Shown here: in pieces, positions 19,881 to 29,710 of the stretch
Layout: every line of letters begins with the position of its first letter
How positions within the stretch are numbered: position 1 is the stretch's first letter
Assembly (NCBI GenBank): GCA_039111635.1
Contig: JBCAQO010000100.1
Span: forward strand, 1 to 30,438
From: Heterobasidion occidentale
Taxonomy: Eukaryota; Basidiomycota; Agaricomycetes; Russulales; Bondarzewiaceae
DNA: 30,438 bases
Direction of reading: 5' to 3'
Program-made: the position numbers and the translations under genes
The notes under the pieces: generated by a model
Seen by the model: the letters and a program-made list of their open reading frames with translations, nothing else
Databases searched by the model: none
Told to the model about the DNA's origin: nothing

Positions 19881-21680
19881 TGCTGTGTCTTCAGGCTAAA
19901 CGCGCACCCCATGTACAGCCGGCGGGTTGCAGCCACCGACCCACACACATCGTGCGCGCGGCCTCGAGAATTTGCTGATATACTTCCACGCAGGCGCCGA
20001 GGACCGACCCGCCTGTCAAAATCCACGGGACGCCCTCACGCTGCGACGCCTGGCCCAGGATCGGAGGAAAGAGAGACGCTGCAATGATGCCTTCGCGGAA
20101 CCGCCTGACTTCTTCCTGGCCCAGCGATCAATGACCCAGATGAGGCCAGCACGGACGATGGACGGTGAACCGATACACCACAGTAAGCCCACCTGGCCGT
20201 CCTCGTCACCCGCCTTCTCGATAGTCGCGCGCGACCACTTCCCCCCTTCGCTTTCGGGCTGTCCGATTGGGAGGGGTTTCGTGCCCTTGTACATGGCCTT
20301 CTGCTGAGCGGAGGTGCTCGCGTTGGAGTGGAGGTCAGTGACATGGAGGGGACGGGGAGGAGGGATGGCAACGACGGGGCGGACGTTTCGACCCATGGGA
20401 ACGATCTGGGGGAATGAGATGAGTCTGACCAAAGACGACGGCGAGCCAGAGGAGTCAGCTGAGACTCGCCACTATCTAGATTGAAACGTTGAGGGTGGAT
20501 CGTCGAGTGATGAGTGTGGGTCTACACAGGCGAGTGGTTATGCGATGGATGGCTGTGGTTTGGGGACTTGCGCTGCAGCCTTGCGAGTTGGCGAGGTGTA
20601 ACCAAATGCAGATTCGTCGCTGGAGTGGAGGGAGTATGAGGAGGAGCAGTTGCAGTGGCCCTGAGGATGCCTTGCAGGCGCGCCTCGAGCGGGACGGACG
20701 TGATGAGCTTCGGGCTGAGCGTGGTCACCGACGTGTCGACGCGCGCTTAGATGGAAGCCCCCCATCTTGAGGAGTGTGTGCCCGACCAGACTGACACAAG
20801 CGCATGCATTCTGCTCGACGCCGCTTGTTCAGAGCTGAGAGGCCGTGAGCACCACTGACAGTAGAGATTGGTAGATCCCGAGAAGGTGCGACATAAGCGA
20901 GACCCAAACGCTGAACGAGCGCCCAATCCTCAACTTGCGTGAAGACCAACCCCTCGTCTGTGTAACCTGGATCCCATGACGACAATCTCAGTGAATCGAC
21001 GATCGCTCGTGGTGAGAGGATTCCTCTTCACTGCTGTGGTAGTTGACTGACGCAAATGGGAGGTTTTGGAGAAGCTTCTGGATAGGCACACGAGCGGTTT
21101 TGTCAGATGGCACGACTTCGTCAACGTGAGTGCCGTTTGCCCGGGTGCGCGCGTCATGGCCTAACGAGAGCGTAGGCAATGACGCGTCTCGGTATCGTGA
21201 TTGATGAACGGGAGGGCTTGCGAGTCGTCTTGGCGTCCCAGAGATGGGGAAACGTCACTCTCCACCGCGTGAGTACGGCCTTGAGAGAGAGTGATCTCAC
21301 TCTGATCGTGGATGGCGGGACGTCAAAGCCGCATGGGCCGAAACTGGAACATCACGACCTGAAGCAGTGAGTATTCGCCACCATTTTTCACCTTGATATC
21401 ACGCTGAAAATATTGCATAGCATTGGGAGTACGCTACGTGAAGTCTACGCCTGGGACTTGTCCATGTTCGCGAGCGAGCGACCACAGATACATGGCAACC
21501 TGGTGTGAATGACGGGCTCTTTGTTACCTCGATCGATGTTAAGTTGCACGATGATTTCTTGTTCTCGCTTGGCCCCTGCGCGGCTGCCATATCATTACTG
21601 GGATGCCGTTCACACATGCCAGTCACTGGGGAAACTAACAATTCATTGCGTGCAAGTGGTCCACTGCTAAGTATGTATGT
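19881..21680. other. Coding-like but unrecognised debris
   Basis: On the minus strand about 20432-19950 there is protein-like sequence: RPVVAIPPPRPLHVTDLHSN and GKWSRATIEKAGDEDGQVG, then after a frame change EEVRRFREGIIAASLFPPIL and REGVPWILTGGSVLGACVEV. Further minus-strand pieces lie at about 21160-20740 (PSDKTARVPIQKLLQNLPFA, GYTDEGLVFTQVEDWALVQR). They suggest one or two decayed single-copy-type genes. I cannot name a family and found no consistent exon model. Confidence 0.35.
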
Positions 21681-21689
21681 ACAGGAGGC

Positions 21690-22880
21690 TATCGATCAGC
21701 GACAACGAGGAGGCGTACACGGTGGCGGCGCGAAAACGGCGGCAGTGTCGACGGATACGAGAGCGGCGGGAGAGGGCCGATGACGAGAGAAGTGGGCGGC
21801 AGCGCCGAGGGAGTCGACAGCGAGACCCGCCAGCGTCGAGGGAGCCGCCAACGAGGAGGCAGGAGTTGCTGTGGAGGGAGCGGCGCCGTCGACGGGAGAG
21901 TCGTGCACGTCGAGGGAGGCGGACGTCATCGTCGAGGGAGGCGGGCGTTGTCGTGGAGGAGGAGAGATGAGTCGCCGTCGATGGAGCGGCGTCGTCCAGG
22001 CGGCGTAGTCCAGACGGCATCGTCCAGGCGCCGTGGTCCAGGCCGTGGTCCAGGCGGGGACATGGTCGGAGCGTGCAGGCGGCGGGGTCGAGGGAGCGGG
22101 CAGGGTCCAGTGAGGCGGCCGCGTCGTAGAGGGTGCCGGGCGTCCAGGCGGCGTCGTCGACGAGGAGCCGACAGGGTCTAGTGAGGCGGCCGCGTCGTCG
22201 AGGGCGGACGACGAGGCGTCGAGGGAGCCGTCGGTGAGGCGCGGCCGAGTCGGCGTCGTCCAGGCGGGGGCGTGCAGGCGGCGGGGTGGAGGGAGCGGGC
22301 AGCGTTCAGCGAGGCGGCCGCATCGTCGAGAGCCGGATGACGAGGCGTCGAGGGAGCCGTCGGTGAGGCGCGGCCGAGTCGGCGTCGTCCAGGCGGGGGC
22401 GTGCAGGCGGCGGGGTGGAGGGAGCGGGCAGCGTTCAGCGAGGCGGCCGCGTCTTCGAGGGAGCCGCCAGGCGGCGGCGTCCAGGCGGCGTCGTCCAGGC
22501 CGTCGTCCAGGTGGGGGCGTGGTCGGGGCGTGCAGGCGGCGGGGTCGAGGGAGCGGGCAGGGTCCAGCGAGGCGGCCGCATCGTCGAGAGCCGGATGACG
22601 AGGCGTCGAGGGAGCCGTCGGTGAGGCGCGGCCGAGTCGGTGTCGTCCAGGCCGTCGTCCAGGCGGGGGCATGCAGGCGGCGGGGTCGAGGGAGCCAGGT
22701 GCGTGGTCGAGGGAGATGAGGGCGACGTGAGAGACGAGGGCGGCATCGTAGCCGTCATCCTCGTTTGGGACGGGGTGGAAGAGGAGGCCGCGGTGGGGGA
22801 GGCGTCCAGGAGGTGCCGTCGTCGTCAAGGGAGAGGTGACGTCGAGGACGAGGCGAGGGCGCTTGCGAGGCCGGGCCGAC
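21690..22880. repeat. GC-rich minisatellite region
   Basis: This CGTCG/GGCGG-dominated sequence contains degenerate tandem units. A 129-base spacing is clear between GACGAGGCGTCGAGGGAGCC at about 22208 and about 22337, and a further related copy occurs near 22594. It is far richer in G+C and CpG than its surroundings. Open frames exist in every frame and on both strands, dominated by Arg/Gly or Pro/Ala; I regard these as non-genic. Confidence 0.85.
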
Positions 22881-22987
22881 GTTAAGAAGAAGGCGTCGGG
22901 GAGGGCTGTGACGCGTCAGCGTAGCGTACTTGTTATGAGCAGTTATAATAATTAGCGGCTGTTATTGCATAGATCGTATGGGCGAAC
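22881..22987. other. AT-rich transition after the minisatellite
   Basis: Base composition changes abruptly from GC-rich repeats to AT-rich DNA (GTTATAATAATTAGC). No gene is seen. Confidence 0.3.
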
Positions 22988-23039
22988 GGTCTAGTCAAGG
23001 TGATGTCGAGGTGTCCACGGGGTTTGATGTTCGATTCCC
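22988..23039 (+). ncRNA. tRNA-like pol III promoter pair (A box and B box)
   Basis: GGTCTAGTCAAGG (22988-23000) resembles a tRNA A box, and GTTCGATTCCC (23029-23039) is an excellent B box, at normal tRNA-like spacing. The T stem does not pair, and I find no acceptor stem or anticodon arm, so this is not a working tRNA. It may be a tRNA-derived SINE head or a decayed tRNA (Glu/Asp/Gln-like A box). Confidence 0.45.
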
Positions 23040-23325
23040 GGTCTTTGCTGTATTTTGTAGCAGCTAGCAATCATTACTAATCACTCAGACACATCCGAGC
23101 TCGGATATATCCGAGGTGGCTGCCTCTGTTGGGATTCCAAATTGTCGGAGATTTCCGATTACACACCTGGGACACTTTGACCGCCATAGCCACTGCAGTG
23201 ACTAGTGACTCGGCGAGCCTCAGGCTACCAGCATCCTCATCATCCCCGTATCTCCATCTGCCGAATTCCCAAACTCCTTTCAAGATTGCACTAGATTTGC
23301 TAGTAGTATAACCACTCTCCGTCCG

Positions 23326-23386
23326 CTTGCTCATTGCAGGTGACTGGATTTTGAGTGCACCGTCATCCTTCCTTGCTCATTGCAGG
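23326..23386 (+). promoter_or_regulatory. Paired 15-base upstream element, locus 2
   Basis: CTTGCTCATTGCAGG occurs at 23326-23340 and 23372-23386, with starts 46 bases apart. The pair lies on the plus strand, 119 bases before the start codon at 23506 and in the orientation of that gene. Confidence 0.65.
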
Positions 23387-23505
23387 GTCGTTGGACATCA
23401 AGTCGAGTCCTACGTTATTATTGCTCATACTACTAGGTCAGTTCGCATCGCCGTGTTTTTCTTGTTCCTCCATTGGTTTACTGTCTCATTGGGCACGTTG
23501 CAGCC

Positions 23506-26332
23506 ATGGCCGCCGTTACTTGTTGGCAAGCACGGCCGCTTGAAAACCTTCGCGAAATTCTCGATTCTCGTCGATCCCTACTGCACGGCGAGCAGGTTGA
23601 CGCCCTAGATTGTCTCTGCGTTGCTCCATTCCGCAATCACGATGAATTATGGATCTCCACACCAAACATGGACTTTGTTCCGGAGGTCCCTGTGCACCCC
23701 GACGACACACCCTTCAGATATTTCGGAGACGGCATGCTTGGTGCATTTGAACATCTGAAGTGGCCACAAGCTTTCGACCCAGTGGAGCCCCATTCCTATG
23801 CTGCGCCCATGAACCCGAGACTGAAGGAACTCCAGAAGGTCGACGATCATCATGGCTTACGAGCACCGGACTTTCCAGTGGACGACAAAGAAGGCGGCCT
23901 TCTCAATTCGAAGATCCGGATGCTGCGTGGTTTTCCTTCAAAGGAACGGACTTTCGTATCTGCGAGGAGCTGCCGCGCGCTTCAGTAGGAATCTTGTATG
24001 AGACAGTGCTCTCCCGCCTGCGCAAAGCGATGTTGGAAGTGCGTAGGATAGGAGACGAAATTGGGGCTCAAGAGTTTCCCGAAGGCACTCCGGCTGCTGT
24101 AGTCAATGCACACACGTCCAGCTACATGTACCAGAGACATCGATCTGAGGCCCTTTATCGTGCCTACGGTTCACTCTCGCAGATTCCAATGCCTTTCTCC
24201 GACACCGTCTTATGGTTTCGTGAGTTTCAGCGTATCCTGCTTGAATTACGCGCCTGGATTATCTATATGCTGGTAGTGAAACCTCGTATGGAGGATCCTA
24301 CGTTCGATTGCCCTCAACCTGTTCTTCCTCTTCGCGGTGTCATCACCTCAAGTTTGTCAATGCTTCGAGAGTTGTTCCGGATTGGGATCCCGGTTTGGTA
24401 CATCCGGAGGCGCACCACTCTTACAACCCGCACACTTATCATCTCCGTCAAGACAGTCATCAGAACCGGCATCTCCTTCAGCTCATCACAGATTTTTGAA
24501 TATGCCAACCATCGCACCAAGGCCCCTCTCTGGGTGGAGGCGTCACACGGTGAACCGTTACGCGGCACCATTCAAGACAGGCTGCGAAAGTTTAGCTTGA
24601 CCAGTCGACCAATTCTACTACCGCTGGAGATCTATTCTCCTGCAACGGTTGGGGAAATCGAGCGGCAAAATCCGCCTGTGTGTCGGAATCATGCTATGTC
24701 AGGGCCGGATATTTCGCATGTCATAGTCGATGAAATCCCGACCGAGCGTGACGTCAATAGCGACGAGCGGCAGACCGCGATGATCAGCGCTTTCACTGGT
24801 AATGTTTATGGTAAGACTCGATTGACTAGGTCAGGCTTGTGTAACTGATGCACAATTTGTTTAAATAGCCGCTAAGCTTGTACGAGATGGTCCTCGTTTC
24901 ATCGATGACCCCGCTTGCACCATGTTTGAGACCACCACATCCGACTTTGTTGTGCTCGCGTCGGCCTATTCATCTAATGATCAGTGGCGTAGAAGTCTGT
25001 TGTCGAGGTCTCGCTCATCTGACAAGCGTGGTAAGTTCCCTGCGTTGCGCCTCTATGGTTTCATTGTCACGCAACACACACAGAACATCGCCCACCATCG
25101 CCCGACGTGAAGAATGCTCCCAAGGTCCCAGATGTCCAATCAAACGCAAGTCATTCGCAAATTTCGAGTCCTCCGAAGACACTGGCGCCTCATAAGCAGC
25201 GTAGTAACAGCCATCGATGTCATGGTCCTTCTCCTAAAACAGGTCTCCGGGTTGTGCACCCCACTTGGCTTCCCCCACTCGCCCCGGGTTGGATAAGCGT
25301 CTTCGAAGAGACCATGGATTTGGACGATGATCCAAATATGGCCCTTCAGTATCCTCTCCCCCCATTCATCTGTTCTTTGCGGACAAAGGAGCCGTTTTGG
25401 GCATAGAGTTCACACTGGCTACGCATTCGCATGTGGTGTCTGCTGGAGGTTCTATGCCCTTCTAACCACTGTATGGTCCTGATGACGACCAGCCAATGGA
25501 GGATTGCATTAGAGGGGAGATATTACCTGCCAGACAACATGGTCAATTGTACCGTGAAGCCTCAATCCTCTTCACACGACATGGCTCGCTTACCACCATG
25601 GCCTCGCAAGACTAAAAAGGCTCGCTTGGAACCGCAAGTCGCGTCCAATGTCACCAGCGCTTCGTCGGTCGAGGTGCGCAAACGTAAGAAGGCCTTGGAC
25701 AGACGTGTTGCAGATCGGGTCGACATAGGTGTCCGATTCCTGGTGCACGCCGGATTCGCACCATACGATGACACTACATCTCCGCAATGGGGCAGAACCT
25801 TCGTCACTAGCAAGATGGCTCATGAGGATAAGGACCTCTGGGCTGAAGTAGTATGGGAGCTTTCGGTAGCTAATTTTCGTCTTGAACTCCTACAATTGGA
25901 CAGGAAGGTTGTCATGGGTGTTTACTGTTACGAGGACAAACGGTATGCCGCCCAACGCGAAGGAAAATCTGCCACATATGGGCCACGGGGGGTCTCAGCG
26001 TAGACTGGGAGCGTGAGAGTCGGTGGGTGGACCGACTTGTGATTGAAGATTGGGAGGCCAGGCGTGGTGCTGTGAAGGTAATGGCTGAAGTCCTCTGTGG
26101 ATGGCCCGGCGGAAGTAAGCTTATGTGGCACAAGGATTACGATTCTAATTTCAAAGCTTTCACAGACTTCGAGCATGCGGTGTTTCTCTTTTATACTGTC
26201 ACGTTCACAAGCATTGTGGGAGACTCCCTATTATGCCTTTATCGCAGCCCAAATCCTCGCTCGTCACGTACATTCATGATTTCGCATGTTTTTTTTGCCC
26301 TCTCACGCAATAGGTTCATGTCGCAAGTCTGA
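23506..26332 (+). CDS. Lineage-specific multi-exon protein gene with several frame breaks
   Basis: Likely exons are 23506-24810, 24869-25030 and 25084 onward, with introns of 58 and 53 bases that fit phase. Blocks in order are MAAVTCWQARPLENLREILD, FGDGMLGAFEHLKWPQAF, DPDAAWFSFKGTDFRICEEL, PFSDTVLWFREFQRILLELR, FIDDPACTMFETTTSDFVVL, GRYYLPDN, WPRKTKKARLEPQ, FLVHAGFAPYDDTTSPQW, MAHEDKDLWAEVVWELSVAN and VIEDWEARRGAVKVMAEVLC. I recall similar multi-copy proteins of unknown function in Agaricomycetes. Frame changes of -1 occur near the C run 23788-23791, at C run 25358-25363 and at G run 25987-25992; a compensating change lies between about 25450 and 25500. A TAG is in frame at 25404. It could be a decaying copy or an intact gene damaged by consensus errors. 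The 3' end is uncertain. Confidence 0.6.
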
Positions 26333-26545
26333 TGCCATTCAGAATGATATACATGTATCAAACAACGCCGTGTCTCGGATCGTGAAAATGCCGTCTCTCG
26401 TATTCGAGTACCTTTCAACCGTTCTTTTCGATCTACGAATGGTGACTAAACGGCGCTAATTAGAATGCGGAAGAAACCTACAAGCGCTCTCGGACTACCC
26501 CAGAAGCCTGACCTTCTGCATTTCAACACTCAAAACTGGCCGTCT

Positions 26546-28897
26546 TCAGTTTATCCATAGAGCACGGTCTACAGACACGTTGTGACGATCGATCTCTCGC
26601 TTCGCCTTCAAGACCTCAAGGCTCTTGCGTTCACTGTCCGTCTGATAACCTTCGGTTTTGAGCGGAATCGGTCCGCGAATGTCGCGGCTTCGGCTTGAGT
26701 AATACATCGAGTAAGTCCAGCAATATGGCCTTGAAATGGATCTCTGCCCTCGTGTGTATATCCTCACGAAGCTCACGTGGCAGCGCGCAGGGGAACATGA
26801 AATTGTGATTCGGTTTCGCCAGCCACTTGCGCGCGCCTAATTCGGAATTCACGAAATGGCAGACAGGGCATGCGAGTTTAGACGTGCCGACGTAGCAGGG
26901 GTCTATGTCGCTCTGTAAATCTCCATGTCAATATTGGCATTGGAAGGTGTAGGGGGTGAAAACTTTCCGGATTAACACCATGTGCAGCAAGCAACATGCT
27001 CCCATTGTCCAGGTTCTTCCCGTCCAGGACGCTAGCCAAGAGACACTCGCAATGGATACTCCCTTGGAACATGGGAGTCGGCGATAGTAAATTCTTGCAG
27101 TGGCGGCTAATTGAGCTCCCCGCCTTCTCGGCGTCCCTCGTCATCAATAATTTGAGTTCGTCGATCACTGTCTTCGTGCGAGCAGTCTCGTCGTTCTCGC
27201 TCAATACCTCCTTCACCACCTCTTCCCAGGGTGCCATGTCTGTCCCAGGATGTTCGGCAGAAATGACAGTGTAAGTGATGTTCCGAAGATACTGTGCCGA
27301 ACCCACGAGACCGTGAACAGCGAATGGTATCACAACCTGTCGACGCAGCCACTGCTTGTATGCGTCAATCGGTGTCGAGCCCACAGTGACGAACATATCT
27401 GTATCATCGTCGTCCACCACTGCTTGTTCCTCCCACGTATTTGGCTGGCCCTGGGACTCTCTAGATGGTGTGGTATACTTGGGTTCTGTACCTGCGAAGG
27501 GATGGTCGAATATATCGGGAATGGCGAGAGTCAGGTAGTCTGCGAAAGCGTTGGAATATGCAAATGCTTCCAAAAGAGTGACATAAAGCCAGGTCTTGTT
27601 CATCATCGCGCCGAAATTGTCTGGCTGGGCTTTGGAAATCTCGTCCAAACAGGTCTGATAGCCTTTCAGAGCCAAGCACAAGGTATGATGGAAGGCCACG
27701 CATGTCTCCTTGACAAAAAGAACGTCATTGTTCTGCGCTCGGGTTTTCAACTCGAGTCCTCCGTGCTCCACGCCGAAAAGGTCGATGCCCCACCAACGTG
27801 CTATGAGCTCTCCAGAAAGGACTTGGTCCCGTTCTTTGCGTAATGTAGACTTCTTCTTGAATAGTTCAGGCAATCTGTCAGGTTCGGCATTCAAGATCTT
27901 GCTGAGGAAGGCGGTAGACATCGTACACCTGAGTCGAGAGCGCATCTTGCGGTAGCCACGAGAAACGACGTGAACGCCCAGGCTGTAAGGTGTGGTGTCC
28001 TCTTTCTTGAGTAACTCGATCACCTCCGAGACGTGCTCATCAAACTTCATGCTTTATGAACTATGTCAGAAAGGTTATCATTCGATAGAAAGTTCGCACT
28101 CACTTCTTTTGTTCATTTAACATGGCCTTTGTAAATGGCACGACATCCTGTCCCCGATCCTCCTCATTCGTCTCCGATTTACCCTTCATTGCTACTGACC
28201 GATTCATCTTCCCTCTCGACGGCTCTGTCGCCCCCGTCCTCGCCTCTGAGCTTATGCTCCTTGTGGTCATCGCCTCATCTGTCGCAGCAGTTGTCCTCGT
28301 CCTCACTTGAGACTCTGTCTCCAATCTCACTCTCTTCTCCACTTTCGCTTGAACCTCCGATTTCAGAACTTTCTTTCCCTTCTCCGCGCCCGTCCCCGTC
28401 GTCTTCGTCTTTGCTGCGAGATCGGTCTTCCCTCTCGCCTCATTGGGGTGTGTCGGATTGGTGGTAATGATGCAGTTATGCATTACTTGGTCTTCCGCGC
28501 ATTCTATGGAAGCGTCTATGTCGCGTTGATGTGAGACCGAGACGACGAGGCTGACGTTAGCGCCCCTCTGCATACCTGCCGCCACAGCCACCACTTCGCG
28601 GTCTCTGACAAGCAGTGTAGCAAGCTGATCGAGCAATCGGTGCTGTGACTGGGGCCTTTCGACGACTTGTCTCTTGTCTTTGTAGACCGTCTGCGTCTGG
28701 GATAGCGAATTATTTTGTCCTCGAAGATAAAGGATAACCATGATCAAGGTGGTGATGGTTTTGAACTTGTTGATCTTGTTGACCAGGGACTCGGACGCGT
28801 TCATGATTTCGACGATAGTAAAGGCGGGGAATGGGAACTGAAGCTCGGAGACAGGACGTAGTAAGCAAAGGTAGCAGTGAATGTGGGGTGACGCCAT
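26546..28897 (-). CDS. OTT_1508-type deaminase family protein, intact
   Basis: My model has exons at 28897-28104, 28051-26977, 26912-26706 and 26641-26546 (introns of 52, 64 and 64 bases) and gives 723 residues. Every phase fits, but the second intron has an unusual donor (GTTAAT). The N-terminal part contains QHRLLDQLATLLVRDREVVA and HNCIITTNP. A Lys/Thr/Glu-rich linker follows (about 160-265), then a mainly helical middle (MKFDEHVSEVIELLKKED, WLYVTLLEAFAYSNAFADYL). The C-terminal part has the deaminase zinc signature: His598-Cys-Glu600 in GSIHCECLLAS and Cys638-Pro-Val-Cys641 in CYVGTSKLACPVC. Known: the deaminase fold uses H-x-E plus C-x-x-C to bind zinc and activate water. The OTT_1508 clade (Pfam OTT_1508_deam) is expanded in basidiomycetes and related to bacterial toxin deaminases. 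The substrate is unknown. I see no signal peptide. All metal ligands are present. Confidence 0.82.
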
Positions 28898-29325
28898 ATT
28901 GACCTTCACTTACTAATATATACGTCGATTGCATCCGGAAGAGACGCGGAAGATTGATCAGGGACTATCCTGGACTATCTCGGTCAATCGCCAGTGTTCA
29001 GACAGACTCAGCAGTGCCTCAGCATCGCTTTCTCTTGATTTTAAAAATACGAAAAAATGACAGGTTGTATTCCAAGAAGCTAAGATAGGTACTGTATGTG
29101 CAACAATTGGTGGGTAGAAACACTAAAATGAGCCTGGCCGCTACAAAGAAATCGGTTGCAACTCCGATGGAGCTCGTGCCGGCAGAATCCGTCACACGTG
29201 ACGGCTACAACTCCCCTTTCCAACTCTTCACCCATCGCTGGCCCATCTTTGCTTCATTTAACTGTATACTCCCCAAGGATGGCACCTCTTCCATGGCACC
29301 TCTTCCATGTCATCTCCGAACGGCG
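28898..29325. other. Intergenic
   Basis: Upstream region of the minus-strand deaminase gene; TATATTAG lies just before its start codon. A small direct duplication of CCTCTTCCATGGCA-like sequence occurs at about 29285-29310. No gene is seen. Confidence 0.35.
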
Positions 29326-29382
29326 CTTGCTCATTGCAGGCATTGTTTGGTCATCAGCAGCTGGCTCCTTGCTCATTGCAGG
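29326..29382 (+). promoter_or_regulatory. Paired 15-base upstream element, locus 3
   Basis: CTTGCTCATTGCAGG occurs at 29326-29340 and 29368-29382, with starts 42 bases apart, on the plus strand. The next gene downstream in that orientation starts at 29711, 328 bases on. A TATAAG (about 29629) lies between the element and that gene. Confidence 0.62.
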
Positions 29383-29710
29383 GTGTTAGACTGTCTCTGT
29401 CTCAACGGCGTTTGGAGCCTCTCCAGGCACTCATCGGTGGTTCGGATGTTAGAGGGTTTTGTGGTACAAGACGGTTGACCGTAAAAATGTGATGAGCACT
29501 TTCTGGTCTTGGGTTTCTGAGTAGTCTTCTCCTCATAGAAGCTATTCTACTTCACTACAGCGCATAACGATTTGAGATCCGATCGGCAAAACACATCTTA
29601 GCGAGCGAGCGAGTCATGTCTTTCTACATATAAGCTGACAGACCATCGCTTGCGCTGAAAGTCCCCACCCGCGCTTGTATCATTCGACCTCCTCTGGCCA
29701 CACGATTTTC

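Noticed and set aside
22178..22828. 216-codon minus-strand open frame of Pro/Ala/Arg
   Set aside because: Low-complexity translation of the GC-rich minisatellite. Comparable open frames occur in other frames and on the plus strand.
22960..23060. Functional tRNA gene
   Set aside because: A-box and B-box matches are good, but the T stem and acceptor stem do not pair and no anticodon arm can be drawn.
27250..27843. 197-codon plus-strand open frame
   Set aside because: It is antisense to the main exon of the deaminase gene and shows no family features or splice partners.
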